DNA from: Sphingomonas sp. JUb134
Lineage (GTDB): Bacteria; Pseudomonadota; Alphaproteobacteria; Sphingomonadales; Sphingomonadaceae
Assembly (NCBI RefSeq): GCF_004341505.2
Contig: NZ_SLYP02000002.1
Span: 248,001 to 312,000, forward strand
DNA length: 64,000 bases
Direction: 5' to 3'
Shown piece after piece: positions 21,831 to 29,397 of the stretch (its first letter is position 1; each line of letters begins with the position of its first letter). A program made the position numbers and the translations under genes. Under the pieces are notes generated by a model. That model had not been told where the DNA came from and made no database searches. It saw only the letters and a list, made by a program, of their open reading frames with translations.

Positions 21831-22043
21831 TATCTGCTTTCCGAGCTGCCGCCCCGCCAGGGTGCGGCCACGGCCATCTCGTGACCCGCTTCGTGACCAT
21901 CTGGAACACGGGAACCACATCGAGAGGCCGGCGATCTGGCGCCATGCTGAGGCTGGACCCGTCCTGACCTCGAAGACGACAACGATGCGCAAAAGAAGAT
22001 CGACTACGAGCACCTTGGCAAACGGCTTGACCGATTAGACGAT
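21831..22043 (+). ncRNA. Candidate bridge-RNA region of IS110 element 1
   Basis: A 213-bp non-coding segment between the transposase stop and the element end. IS110-family elements encode a structured bridge RNA in a non-coding flank. Here the 5' flank is only 64 bp, so the 3' flank is the likelier site, as in the IS1111 subgroup. The RNA boundaries and loops were not modelled, so this is an inference from layout. Confidence 0.4.
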
Positions 22044-22596
22044 AAGCGTGTGGAGCGGATCTGGCGGCGTGAGGGGCTGAAGGTGCCGCAGAAGCAACCT
22101 AAACGTGGCCGGCTGTGGTTGAACGACGGCTCGTGCATCCGGCTACGGCCTGAGTATCCGGGGCATGTCTGGGCATACGACTTTGTGGAGGCCCGAACAC
22201 ACGACGGGCGCAAGTTCCGCATTCTAACCATCATCGACGAGGCTAGCCGTGAATGTCTGGCGCTCATCGTTGCGCGCCAGCTCAAGCACGAGGATGTGCT
22301 GGCGGCCTTAGCCGAGCTGTTCATCGAGCGGGGGCCGCCCGCGCATATCCGGTCGGACAACGTCCTGGGTCACGAAGGAAAGCGAGATTTGGTCAACAGA
22401 TCTCTATGCGCCGACATTGAGCGGCGAGGCATGCATTCTGAGCCAGATGGCTTCCACCGTCAACGGGATCGCTCCCTGCCATAGCAAACACAGGATCCAG
22501 CGGCGCCGAAGCGGCCGTGGTCCTCACCGTCCTTAGAACGAGATACGCACCCAGGTGGAAGGCCCGAACATTATCTACAGGGTCGCTTTCGCGCCC

Positions 22597-23868
22597 TCAC
22601 GGCACTTGCAGAGAGGGGTCCTTCCACCTGGCATCCGACCGTTCAAGGAACGGTCGGTACTCTGTCCCCGTCTTGATGACGGCATGGGCAACGCGCGCCA
22701 TCTTGGCGGTGAGCGCCGTCATCGCCTTGCGGCGACGATCGGCATCGTCCGCGTGCCCGGCAGTGTATCGTCCGAGCTTGTCGCGGAAACTGTTGTTGCG
22801 CTGACGTGCGGCGACCTGGGCAGCCATCCAAAAGGTCCGCCGCAATCGCGCATTACCGTATTTGGACAGCATCGTGCGGCCTCGGAATGTGCCGGACTGC
22901 CGGGTCGCAAGATCAAGACCGCAGAACTTCAGGAACTGGCGGTGATGGCTGAAGCGGCGTAGATCGCCTGCCTCGGCGAGAATGGTCAACGCATTGATGG
23001 GCCCAATGCCGGGGATCATGCGCAAGAGCTGATAATCGCGGTTTTCGGCCAGCATGGCATGCGCCGTTCGCTCGATCTCGTCGCGCTGTCGGATCAGGTT
23101 GCGTGCTTGGGCGATCACCATGCGGAACATAGCGATCGAGACGGAATCCTCGTCGACAGGTAGCGCCACGGAGGCGCAGGCGGTCTCGTAGATATCGTTG
23201 ATCAGCCGGGCTTTGGACACCTTGCGGCCGACCAAGTCCCATGCTTCGCGGGAGAAAGTCTCCTGGCCGAGCACAGTCATGCTGGCTGGGGTCGGGAATC
23301 GTTCGAGCAGAGCAAGGAACCAGTCGGATCGGCTGTTGCCAGCGAAGCGTTCAATCTCCGGGAAATAGAGCGGCAGGTAGTGGGTCAGGATGCGATGCCA
23401 TGTCTGCGTCTTAGCCTTGGAGATCGCCTCGTGCGTTTTCGACATCTCCTGCAGGTCGTTGATCCCGGCGGCGAGCGGATCGACGTATCGCTGGGTGGCG
23501 CCAATCCGCAGCATGTGCAGGATCACTTGCGCATCCTTGGAATCGTTCTTGTCCCAGCCATTGTGCAGAGCCTCGCGCGTTCGAGCCAAGGCAACGGACG
23601 AGATCAAGCGCAACTCGAAGCCGGCGGACAGCAGGCGATGCGCCAGCGTGCGATGGTAGTTACCAGTAGCCTCGAAGCCGACGATGATCGGACGCCCGAT
23701 GTCGCTAAGATCCGTGGCCAAGCGATCATAATCTGCCTTTGTCGCCATCACCGTCATGCGACGTCGGCGTCCGCCTTCTGGACGTTCGATCAGGACCTCC
23801 TGGCGGTGTTTGGACATATCGATGGCTACCAGCACGGCGTCGGTGGGATTAGAGCTACGCTTGGTCAT
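22597..23868 (-). CDS. IS110-family transposase 2
   Basis: A 423-residue IS110 recombinase. DEDD residues are Asp17 (VAIDMSK), Glu66 (VGFEATGN), Asp109 and Asp112 (KNDSKDA). The C-terminal domain has [14 protein letters not shown] and [16 protein letters not shown]. It is longer than transposase 1 because of an insertion in the middle. The ATG at 23868 is chosen, since the family begins just before the first DEDD strand; an upstream start at 23931 would add 21 residues of the non-coding flank. Confidence 0.92.
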   Translation of the reverse strand: MTKRSSNPTDAVLVAIDMSKHRQEVLIERPEGGRRRRMTVMATKADYDRLATDLSDIGRPIIVGFEATGNYHRTLAHRLLSAGFELRLISSVALARTREALHNGWDKNDSKDAQVILHMLRIGATQRYVDPLAAGINDLQEMSKTHEAISKAKTQTWHRILTHYLPLYFPEIERFAGNSRSDWFLALLERFPTPASMTVLGQETFSREAWDLVGRKVSKARLINDIYETACASVALPVDEDSVSIAMFRMVIAQARNLIRQRDEIERTAHAMLAENRDYQLLRMIPGIGPINALTILAEAGDLRRFSHHRQFLKFCGLDLATRQSGTFRGRTMLSKYGNARLRRTFWMAAQVAARQRNNSFRDKLGRYTAGHADDADRRRKAMTALTAKMARVAHAVIKTGTEYRPFLERSDARWKDPSLQVP

Positions 23869-23933
23869 GGTCGGTCTGTCTCCAAAGGGTTGAGTCGACA
23901 ACTTCACTTTAGAGACCTGCGGGCCGATCATGA

Positions 23934-23985
23934 CCGCCTTGATGAAGCCTGCGGGCGCTACGCGCCCTTGCCTTCATCAAGGCGG
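23934..23985. ncRNA. Long hairpin in 5' flank of IS110 element 2
   Basis: Perfect 14-bp arms CCGCCTTGATGAAG and CTTCATCAAGGCGG enclose a second perfect stem GGGCGC/GCGCCC with a 3-base loop. It lies upstream of the transposase inside the element's non-coding end, where IS110-group bridge RNAs are encoded. It may be part of that RNA or a recombination-site structure. Confidence 0.45.
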
Positions 23986-24394
23986 TGCGCCCCTTCGAGG
24001 GGCCGCTTCCCAATGTGCTATGGCAGCGAGTTCATCGCTACCGCGGTTCAGAAATGGCTCGGGCAGGTCGGCGTGACGACGCTCTACATTGCACCAGGCT
24101 CGCCTTGGGAGAACGGCTACAACGAGAGCTTCAACGGCTCGCTTCGCGACGAGCTGCTCAATGGCGAGATCTTCTATAGCCTCGTTGAGGCAAAAGTGCT
24201 GACCGAGGCGTGGCGACGTCACTACAACACCGTCCGACCGCACAGCAGCCTGGGCTACCGCCCGCCGGCACCAGAAGCGGCCAGACCGCCATTGCCGGCC
24301 TCCGGTTCCGCTTCGCTCCACCTACGACCGGCAATGGCGGCGGAGACCACGATGCACTAACTATCTACCCGGACCACCCGGTGGGGGCTGCTCA

Positions 24395-24780
24395 CTGTCG
24401 TCAGCGCCGCTATCCGATACTTAGGTATAGTCATCCGACACGATTGCAGAGGCGCCACACGGGCAATCACCTGGTACCATCGCAAGAGAGGAAAATACCC
24501 TCGCGGTCGCCAATCAAGGGTGCGTGGACCTTCGCAGTCTGCGTGCCCTTGATTTGGCAGCGCGCCGCCCAGCCACGCGCGTCATGAACGGGAGCGGCCT
24601 TCTGCGAAACCCAACGCTCCGCCGCATTTTCTATAAGCTCTCGCTCGAATTGCTGCGCGCCGCCTTTGTCTTCCTGCGACTGGGGTTAAAGGGCGAGGCG
24701 CGCCTGCTTGCGCACGCGTCTCAATGGGCGAGGCACACGGCTTCCGGTCGCCGCCGCAGGTGGTGGCACCGGAAAGTGGC
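24395..24780. other. Region without recognised gene
   Basis: About 390 bp between the IS3 right end and the CorA remnant. An 86-codon plus-strand frame (24524-24784) with one hydrophobic segment (LSLELLRAAFVFLRLGL) has no recognisable family or ribosome-binding site and is not called. The stretch is probably debris from rearrangement next to the IS. Confidence 0.4.
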
Positions 24781-24957
24781 ATGAGCGTCGTCGCCGCCTT
24801 TCTATATCATGAGGGCAAACGGCTACGGCCGGTGACCCTGATCGATTCGGTGTGCGAGCATATCGCCGAGGATGACTTCGTGTGCGTAATCCTCGGCGTC
24901 ATCGCCGCAGTCTGCATCGGACTCTACATCCGGTTCAAACGCAACCACTGGCTTTGA
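24781..24957 (+). pseudogene. CorA magnesium transporter remnant, internal deletion
   Basis: A 58-codon frame. Its start (MSVVAAFLYHEGKRLRPVTL ... DDFVC) looks like the N-terminus of CorA-family Mg2+ channels, and its end (GLYIRFKRNHWL after a hydrophobic helix) looks like the CorA C-terminus. About 260 residues in between, including the GMN signature, are missing. It reads as an in-frame internal deletion. A functional transporter is unlikely; a one-helix membrane peptide could still be made. Confidence 0.45.
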
Positions 24958-25018
24958 CGTCGCTGACCGCTGTCCACATCGCGCAGGGCTGAGGCCGCCG
25001 GGGGTAGGTTGCCACAAT

Positions 25019-25471
25019 TCAATGCTTTCGAAGCGTCTCGGCGCGGTGCCGGTCCAACGCATCGAGCAAAGCCCTGCCGATCAAAGGCTTTGCGAGAACG
25101 TGATCGAAGCCCGCCTCGGCGGCCCGCGAGGCCAGCAGCGTGTCGTGAAAGCCTGAGATCATGATGGCGCGTCCCGACCATCCGATCTCGCGAAGGTGAC
25201 GCAGCATCGCGAATCCGTCGATGTCGGGCATGCGATAGTCGAGGATGACGCAGTCTGCCTCCTTCGCGCGGGGGTCGGCCAACAGCGCGTGGCCGGTCGT
25301 ATATCCCCACACGGCATAGCCGCGCGATCTCAGCAGCAGCTGGAGGCCACGCCGCACGCCGGGATCGTCGTCGGAGATGAGGATGGTGTATCTGCCATCA
25401 TGCTGGGTGGAACGGACCGATGGCATTGCGAGAAGCGGACACCCGTGTGACGATTGCACCATCGATCGCAT
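25019..25471 (-). CDS. Single-domain response regulator (REC only)
   Basis: A receiver domain without an output domain, 150 residues from the first ATG or 135 from an internal ATG at 25426. The acidic pair is ISDDD, the phospho-acceptor aspartate lies in CVILDYRMPD (Asp78 from the long start), and the lysine is in VLAKPL. It sits 36 bp downstream of fixJ on the same strand, so it is probably co-transcribed with fixLJ and may act as a phosphate sink or feedback protein, a role like that of FixT in other species. Confidence 0.8.
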   Translation of the reverse strand: MRSMVQSSHGCPLLAMPSVRSTQHDGRYTILISDDDPGVRRGLQLLLRSRGYAVWGYTTGHALLADPRAKEADCVILDYRMPDIDGFAMLRHLREIGWSGRAIMISGFHDTLLASRAAEAGFDHVLAKPLIGRALLDALDRHRAETLRKH

Positions 25472-25507
25472 ATCGCGCCTCGTCCCGTCGCTACGTAGAG
25501 GTCGCAG

Positions 25508-26131
25508 TCACTTCGGCTTGCGGCCCATGCCCGCGGCAAAGGCGATCCGCAGGGCTTCGGACAGATTGCGGACCTCGAGCTTGGCCATCAGGCTCGCGCG
25601 ATGGACCTCGACCGTTCGCGATGAACAGCCCAGGTCATAGGCGATCGTCTTGTTGGGCAGGCCGTTGGCCAGCCCTTCGAGCACTTCCCGCTCCCGGGGC
25701 GTCAGTGCAGCGACCCGCACCCCTGCTTCGGACGTTTCCAGGGTACGAAGGTCGACATCGTCGAGACGTGCGAACGCGCGGCTGACGGCGCCGAGCAGGG
25801 CGGCTTTCTCGAAGGGTTTCTCGAGAAAGTCGACCGCGCCGCCTTTCATGGCCTGCACCGCAACCAACACGTCGCCATGGCCGGTCAGGACGATGACCGG
25901 CATGTTGACCCCGCGTGCTGCCATGGCGGCCTGAACCTCGAGACCGTCCATCTCGGGCATGCGCACGTCGAGGATGACGCAGCCGACGGCCGCCGACTTC
26001 GCCTCCTTGAGAAACTCCACGCCCGAGGCATAGGTCACGACGTCGTAGCCCGCGGTCTTGAGCGCAAAGCTCGCCGCCTTGCGGATGCTCTCCTCGTCGT
26101 CGACCAGATGGATGACGCGTCTATCCCCCAT
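25508..26131 (-). CDS. fixJ: FixJ family response regulator
   Basis: A 207-residue regulator with an N-terminal receiver (HLVDDEES, Asp55 in CVILDVRMPEMDG, lysine in FLEKPF) and a C-terminal LuxR/FixJ helix-turn-helix (LTPREREVLEGLANGLPNKT, then SSRTVEVHRASLMAKL). It is activated by the FixL-like kinase encoded directly upstream, whose gene overlaps it by 11 bp. The ATG at 26131 is preferred to one at 26152 because it leads straight into the receiver strand. Confidence 0.92.
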   Translation of the reverse strand: MGDRRVIHLVDDEESIRKAASFALKTAGYDVVTYASGVEFLKEAKSAAVGCVILDVRMPEMDGLEVQAAMAARGVNMPVIVLTGHGDVLVAVQAMKGGAVDFLEKPFEKAALLGAVSRAFARLDDVDLRTLETSEAGVRVAALTPREREVLEGLANGLPNKTIAYDLGCSSRTVEVHRASLMAKLEVRNLSEALRIAFAAGMGRKPK

Positions 26132-27686
26132 GTTCCTCCTCCGCCCGCGCATGGATCAAGGTAAAATGAAAGCGCGCGCCGCCGCGGTCGGGGCGCTCCA
26201 TCCAGATACGGCCGCCATGCGCTTCGATGATGGTCCGGCAGATCGAGAGGCCGAGGCCCATGCCGTCAGCCTTTGTCGAGTTGAACGCCGTGAAGAGCTG
26301 CTCGCGGACCTCATCGGCGATGCCGGGGCCGGTATCCTCCACGGTCACCTCGATCAGCCCGTCAGGGCGCAACCTGGTCGCCACCTTGAGGTCGCGAACC
26401 GGACACTCCGCCATCGCCTCGATGGCATTGCGCATCAGGTTGACCAGCACCTGCTGGATCTGCACCCTGTCGACGAGGACCGGCGTCGCGGCGGGATCGA
26501 CCGCGAAAAAGCTGCGTATGCCGCGCTCGCGTGCGCCGACCAGCGCGAGCTGGCTCGCCTCGGCGATGACCTGCGGCAGCTCGTGGAGGCTCTTGTCGAC
26601 CTCGCCGCGGGCGACGAAATCGCGCAGGCGCCGGACGATATGGCCGGCCCGCAGCGTTTCCTGTGCCGCATCATCCATCACCGACCGTAGCGACACGAAG
26701 GGTTCGTCGTCCCGCTCGTCGAGCATGTCGCGGATCGTCTCGAGATAGAGCGCGACTGCGGCAAGCGGCTGGTTGAGTTCGTGGGCGAGGGTCGAGGCCA
26801 TCGTGCCCATCGCGCTCAGCCGGGAGACATGGACCAGCTCCGCCTGCAGTTCCTTGAGCCTGAGCTCATCCTGCTCCTTGGCGGTCAGGTCGCGAATGAA
26901 GCCGGTGAACAACCGCTGTCCGTCTTGCCCGGCCTCGCCGACCGACAGCTGCATCGGGAAAGTCGAGCCGTCGCGGCGCTGGCCGACCACGACGCGACCG
27001 AGGCCAATGATCCGGCGCTCGCCGGTCTGCAGATAATGCGCGAGATATTCGTCATGCCGGTCGCGATCGGGCTGGGGCATGAGGCAGGAGACGTTGCGGC
27101 CGACGAGCTCGGCTTCGCTGTAGCCGAACAGGCGTTGTGCCGCTGCGCTGAACGACGTGATGGCGCCGGTCTCGTCGATGATGATCATCGCATCCGGCAC
27201 CGTCGCCAGAATCGATTGCAGATGCTGCTCGCGGGTCTCGATCGATGCGCGGACCGCCGCCTCGTCGGTGACATCGCGGCTGATGCAGGCGAAGCCTCGA
27301 TGTGTGTCGCCTTCGAACAGGGCGCTGATCGTCAGGCGCGCGAGATATTCCGCGCCGTTCTCGCAGACCCGCCACGCTTCGCGCTCCAGCGTGCCCTCGT
27401 GAAGGGCGGCCGCCAGGTCTGCGCCTGGACGACGCGCCGCAATCTCGTCAGGCGGGTAGAACAGGTCGTGGGGCTGTCCCAGAACGCGATCGAGCGGCCA
27501 GCATTCGGCACGCTCGCCTTCTTCATTATAGCTCAGCACGATCCCGGAAGGATCGAGCAGCGTCAGGACGTGGCCGCCAGCCTGTCGCAGGAACAGCGGC
27601 GCAAGCCGCGCTACGTCGCTTGCAATCTCGTCCGCCCCGCGCCTCGTGTCGACCATCGGCCGGCTCACATACCTGGCCGGGCGCAC
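26121..27686 (-). CDS. fixL: FixL-like haem oxygen-sensor histidine kinase
   Basis: A 521-residue kinase with two PAS domains (about 35-140 and 150-270), a HisKA domain (His302 in STLAHELNQP) and a HATPase domain (NLMRNAIEAM; VEDTGPGIAD; GMGLGLSICRTII). In the second PAS, His211 (DRHDEYL) and Arg231 (IIGLGRVVVG) are 20 residues apart, as are haem ligand His200 and oxygen-sensing Arg220 of Bradyrhizobium FixL. Oxygen sensing is therefore likely. An alternative ATG is at 27656. Confidence 0.92.
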   Translation of the reverse strand: MRPARYVSRPMVDTRRGADEIASDVARLAPLFLRQAGGHVLTLLDPSGIVLSYNEEGERAECWPLDRVLGQPHDLFYPPDEIAARRPGADLAAALHEGTLEREAWRVCENGAEYLARLTISALFEGDTHRGFACISRDVTDEAAVRASIETREQHLQSILATVPDAMIIIDETGAITSFSAAAQRLFGYSEAELVGRNVSCLMPQPDRDRHDEYLAHYLQTGERRIIGLGRVVVGQRRDGSTFPMQLSVGEAGQDGQRLFTGFIRDLTAKEQDELRLKELQAELVHVSRLSAMGTMASTLAHELNQPLAAVALYLETIRDMLDERDDEPFVSLRSVMDDAAQETLRAGHIVRRLRDFVARGEVDKSLHELPQVIAEASQLALVGARERGIRSFFAVDPAATPVLVDRVQIQQVLVNLMRNAIEAMAECPVRDLKVATRLRPDGLIEVTVEDTGPGIADEVREQLFTAFNSTKADGMGLGLSICRTIIEAHGGRIWMERPDRGGARFHFTLIHARAEEEHGG

Positions 27687-27714
27687 GTATCCGGGCGTAG
27701 CCCGACCGTGCCAC

Positions 27715-28188
27715 TCAGCGCCGCGCGAGTATGGCCTTCATCTCGTCGATTTCCTGCCGCTGCGAGCGCTTGATCGATTCGCAAAGCCGGATGACTTCCG
27801 GATCGCTGAGCTTTGCTTCCTGGCACATCAGGATCGCCCCGGAATGGTGCGGGATCATCGAGCGCAGAAAGGCCGTGTCGCCGATCGTGGTCTGGGTGCG
27901 GATGAGTGCAAAGCTGCCGAAGAAGGCGACCAGCGACGCGGCGATCAGCGCGATGTTGGCGGCCTTCGACGCGAACATGTGCCGCATGGCGAGGATCATC
28001 AGCACCACCATCGGCGCGACCATCATCAGCGTCATGTAGAGCATGTTGAGGTTGTTGTAGAAGCTGTCGAGCCCGTCGATCATGACGAACATCACCAGAT
28101 ACATGATGACGCCGCTGATGACGGTCTGAACGGCAAGGCTCCAATAGGCGCCCATCTTCCGGGTGTTCATGTGGGACGAATGGTCCAT
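27715..28188 (-). CDS. DUF305 family copper-island membrane protein
   Basis: A 157-residue protein with three predicted membrane helices and a C-terminal DUF305 motif (FLRSMIPHHSGAILMCQEA), ending in a charged helix. It starts with a His/Met-rich MDHSSHMN. DUF305 proteins are common in copper and other metal clusters and may bind metal through their HH motif. It lies between the fixL and copB genes, transcribed in the same direction as both. Confidence 0.8.
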   Translation of the reverse strand: MDHSSHMNTRKMGAYWSLAVQTVISGVIMYLVMFVMIDGLDSFYNNLNMLYMTLMMVAPMVVLMILAMRHMFASKAANIALIAASLVAFFGSFALIRTQTTIGDTAFLRSMIPHHSGAILMCQEAKLSDPEVIRLCESIKRSQRQEIDEMKAILARR

Positions 28189-28278
28189 GGCGTATCTCCT
28201 TCGCTCGGCGCCGGCCGACCTGGGTATGAGTGTAACGCCCCGCTCTCTTGTTCGCCCCCGCCATCAGCCGTCCTGATG

Positions 28279-29397
28279 CTAAAACCAGAAGCGAACGCCG
28301 GCGACGAAGCTGGTGGCATGGACGTCCTCGCCCGCAAGCCTCGACAGCCGCGCCGTGTCTCCGGCTTTGCGCAGATAGGAAACGCCGATGTAAGGCGCGA
28401 ACTGGCGGCTGAATTCGTAGCGCAGGCGCGCGCCGAGCTCTATGTTGACCAGCCCCGAACCGATGTCGTTCTCCGGAATATCCTGTGCGGCGAAATTGAC
28501 CTCGGCGCGCGGCTGGAGGATCAGGCGCTGGGTGATGCGCTGGTCGTAATAGCCCTCGACCCGGCCCAGAACATCGCCCTTGGTCGAGAGGAACAGCGCG
28601 CCTTCGACCTCGAACATGCCAGGAGCCAGGCCCTCGACGCCGATCGTCGCGTAGGTGCGGTCGGGCCCGCGGCCGAAGTCCTGGCGGATACCGCCCTGAA
28701 GATTGAAATAGGGGTCGATGGCCCGGCTGTAGAGCACCTGCACCTCGGCGCTGTCGATGCCGCGGCCGAACTCGCCTTCGCCCTCGCTCTTGAGCCAGAG
28801 CCGGTTGATGTCGCCGCCGTAAAAGCCTTCGCCATCCCAGCGATAGCCATCGCGGCCGCTATGCGCCTGATACTCGAACAGGTTGAGCAGCACCTGCCCG
28901 AAATTGTTGCCGCCGCTATCCTTCATCATGATGTCGCGCGAGCGCGCCATCTCGCCGCCGGGAAAATCACGATCGGCGAAGTGGTCGCTTGGGGGAGGCG
29001 GCGGGGGCGCATTGCCGGCCGGAAGCGCCGTGCCGGTCATTTGCATGCCGGGGATGGCGGGCATTCCCGGCATCGTTGTCTGGCCATGCTGCGAATGGTC
29101 CATACCCGGCATCTCCGGCATCGCGGGAGACGCGGGTTGCGGCTGACCGGCCGCATCTCCCTGCGGCGCAGGACTGGCCTGGTGCTGCGAATGGTCCATC
29201 GCCGAGGTGGCGTCCGGCGCTGGTGTCTGAGCGCGCGGCCTGGCGGCGGCCTTGTCCTTCTTCTTCTCCTGCGCCGGCGCCACTTCGCCCGGCGGCGCCA
29301 TGCCGGGCATGCCGTGCATCGAATGATCCTGGGCAAAGGCGGGCGCGGCAGCGAAAAGGGCGATCGCGCTCACCAGCGGCGTGAGGATGCGGGTCAT
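28279..29397 (-). CDS. copB: Copper resistance protein CopB
   Basis: A 372-residue outer-membrane protein. A signal peptide (MTRILTPLVSAIALFAAAPA) is followed by a Met/His-rich copper-binding region (HSMHGMPGM; MDHSQHQ; MDHSQHGQTTMPGMPAIPGM) and a C-terminal beta-barrel domain that ends in phenylalanine, as outer-membrane proteins do. The ATG at 29397 overlaps the copA stop, so the long upstream open frame is not used. It works with CopA in periplasmic copper handling. Confidence 0.93.
   Translation of the reverse strand: MTRILTPLVSAIALFAAAPAFAQDHSMHGMPGMAPPGEVAPAQEKKKDKAAARPRAQTPAPDATSAMDHSQHQASPAPQGDAAGQPQPASPAMPEMPGMDHSQHGQTTMPGMPAIPGMQMTGTALPAGNAPPPPPPSDHFADRDFPGGEMARSRDIMMKDSGGNNFGQVLLNLFEYQAHSGRDGYRWDGEGFYGGDINRLWLKSEGEGEFGRGIDSAEVQVLYSRAIDPYFNLQGGIRQDFGRGPDRTYATIGVEGLAPGMFEVEGALFLSTKGDVLGRVEGYYDQRITQRLILQPRAEVNFAAQDIPENDIGSGLVNIELGARLRYEFSRQFAPYIGVSYLRKAGDTARLSRLAGEDVHATSFVAGVRFWF

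Larger units (their letters stand above)
20738..22043 (+). mobile_element. IS110-family element 1
   Basis: The boundaries come from the interrupted OrfB: CAC at 20735-20737 and AAG at 22044-22046 are adjacent codons in the uninterrupted gene. The insert is about 1306 bp, lacks terminal inverted repeats as usual for IS110, and has 64 bp before and 213 bp after the transposase gene. Ends may be off by one or two bases. Confidence 0.82.
22362..24021 (-). mobile_element. IS110-family element 2
   Basis: Bounded by the OrfB codons AAC (ending 22361) and GGC (starting 24022), giving an insert of about 1660 bp. The transposase reads on the minus strand with 153 bp of 5' flank and 235 bp of 3' flank. 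The element is unrelated in detail to IS110 element 1. Confidence 0.82.
20498..24360 (+). pseudogene. IS3 OrfB transposase split in three pieces
   Basis: The DDE transposase is readable in three segments: about 20498-20737 (VLDVSERRVCRVLGQHRS to GWSVNH), 22044-22361 (KRVERIWRREGL to HIRSDN, with the first catalytic region HVWAYDFVEART), and 24022-24360 ([14 protein letters not shown] to GYRPPAPEA). Joining them restores a continuous OrfB, including the junctions SVNH-KRVER and RSDN-GSEF. The gaps are exact insertions of two IS110-family elements. No functional transposase can be made. Confidence 0.88.
20160..24394 (+). mobile_element. IS3-family element interrupted by two IS110 elements
   Basis: The terminal inverted repeats are visible: left TGAGCTGCCCCCTTCTGAG at 20160, and on the other strand right TGAGCAGCCCCCACCGGGTG ending at 24394. 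Without the two insertions (about 1306 and 1660 bp) the element is about 1269 bp, normal for IS3. The flanking bases (left GTAC, right CTGT) are not a direct repeat, so the junctions were rearranged after insertion. Confidence 0.85.

Noticed and set aside
24524..24784. 86-aa plus-strand frame after the IS3 element
   Set aside because: No ribosome-binding site, no recognised family, overlaps the start of the CorA remnant, and lies in rearranged DNA.
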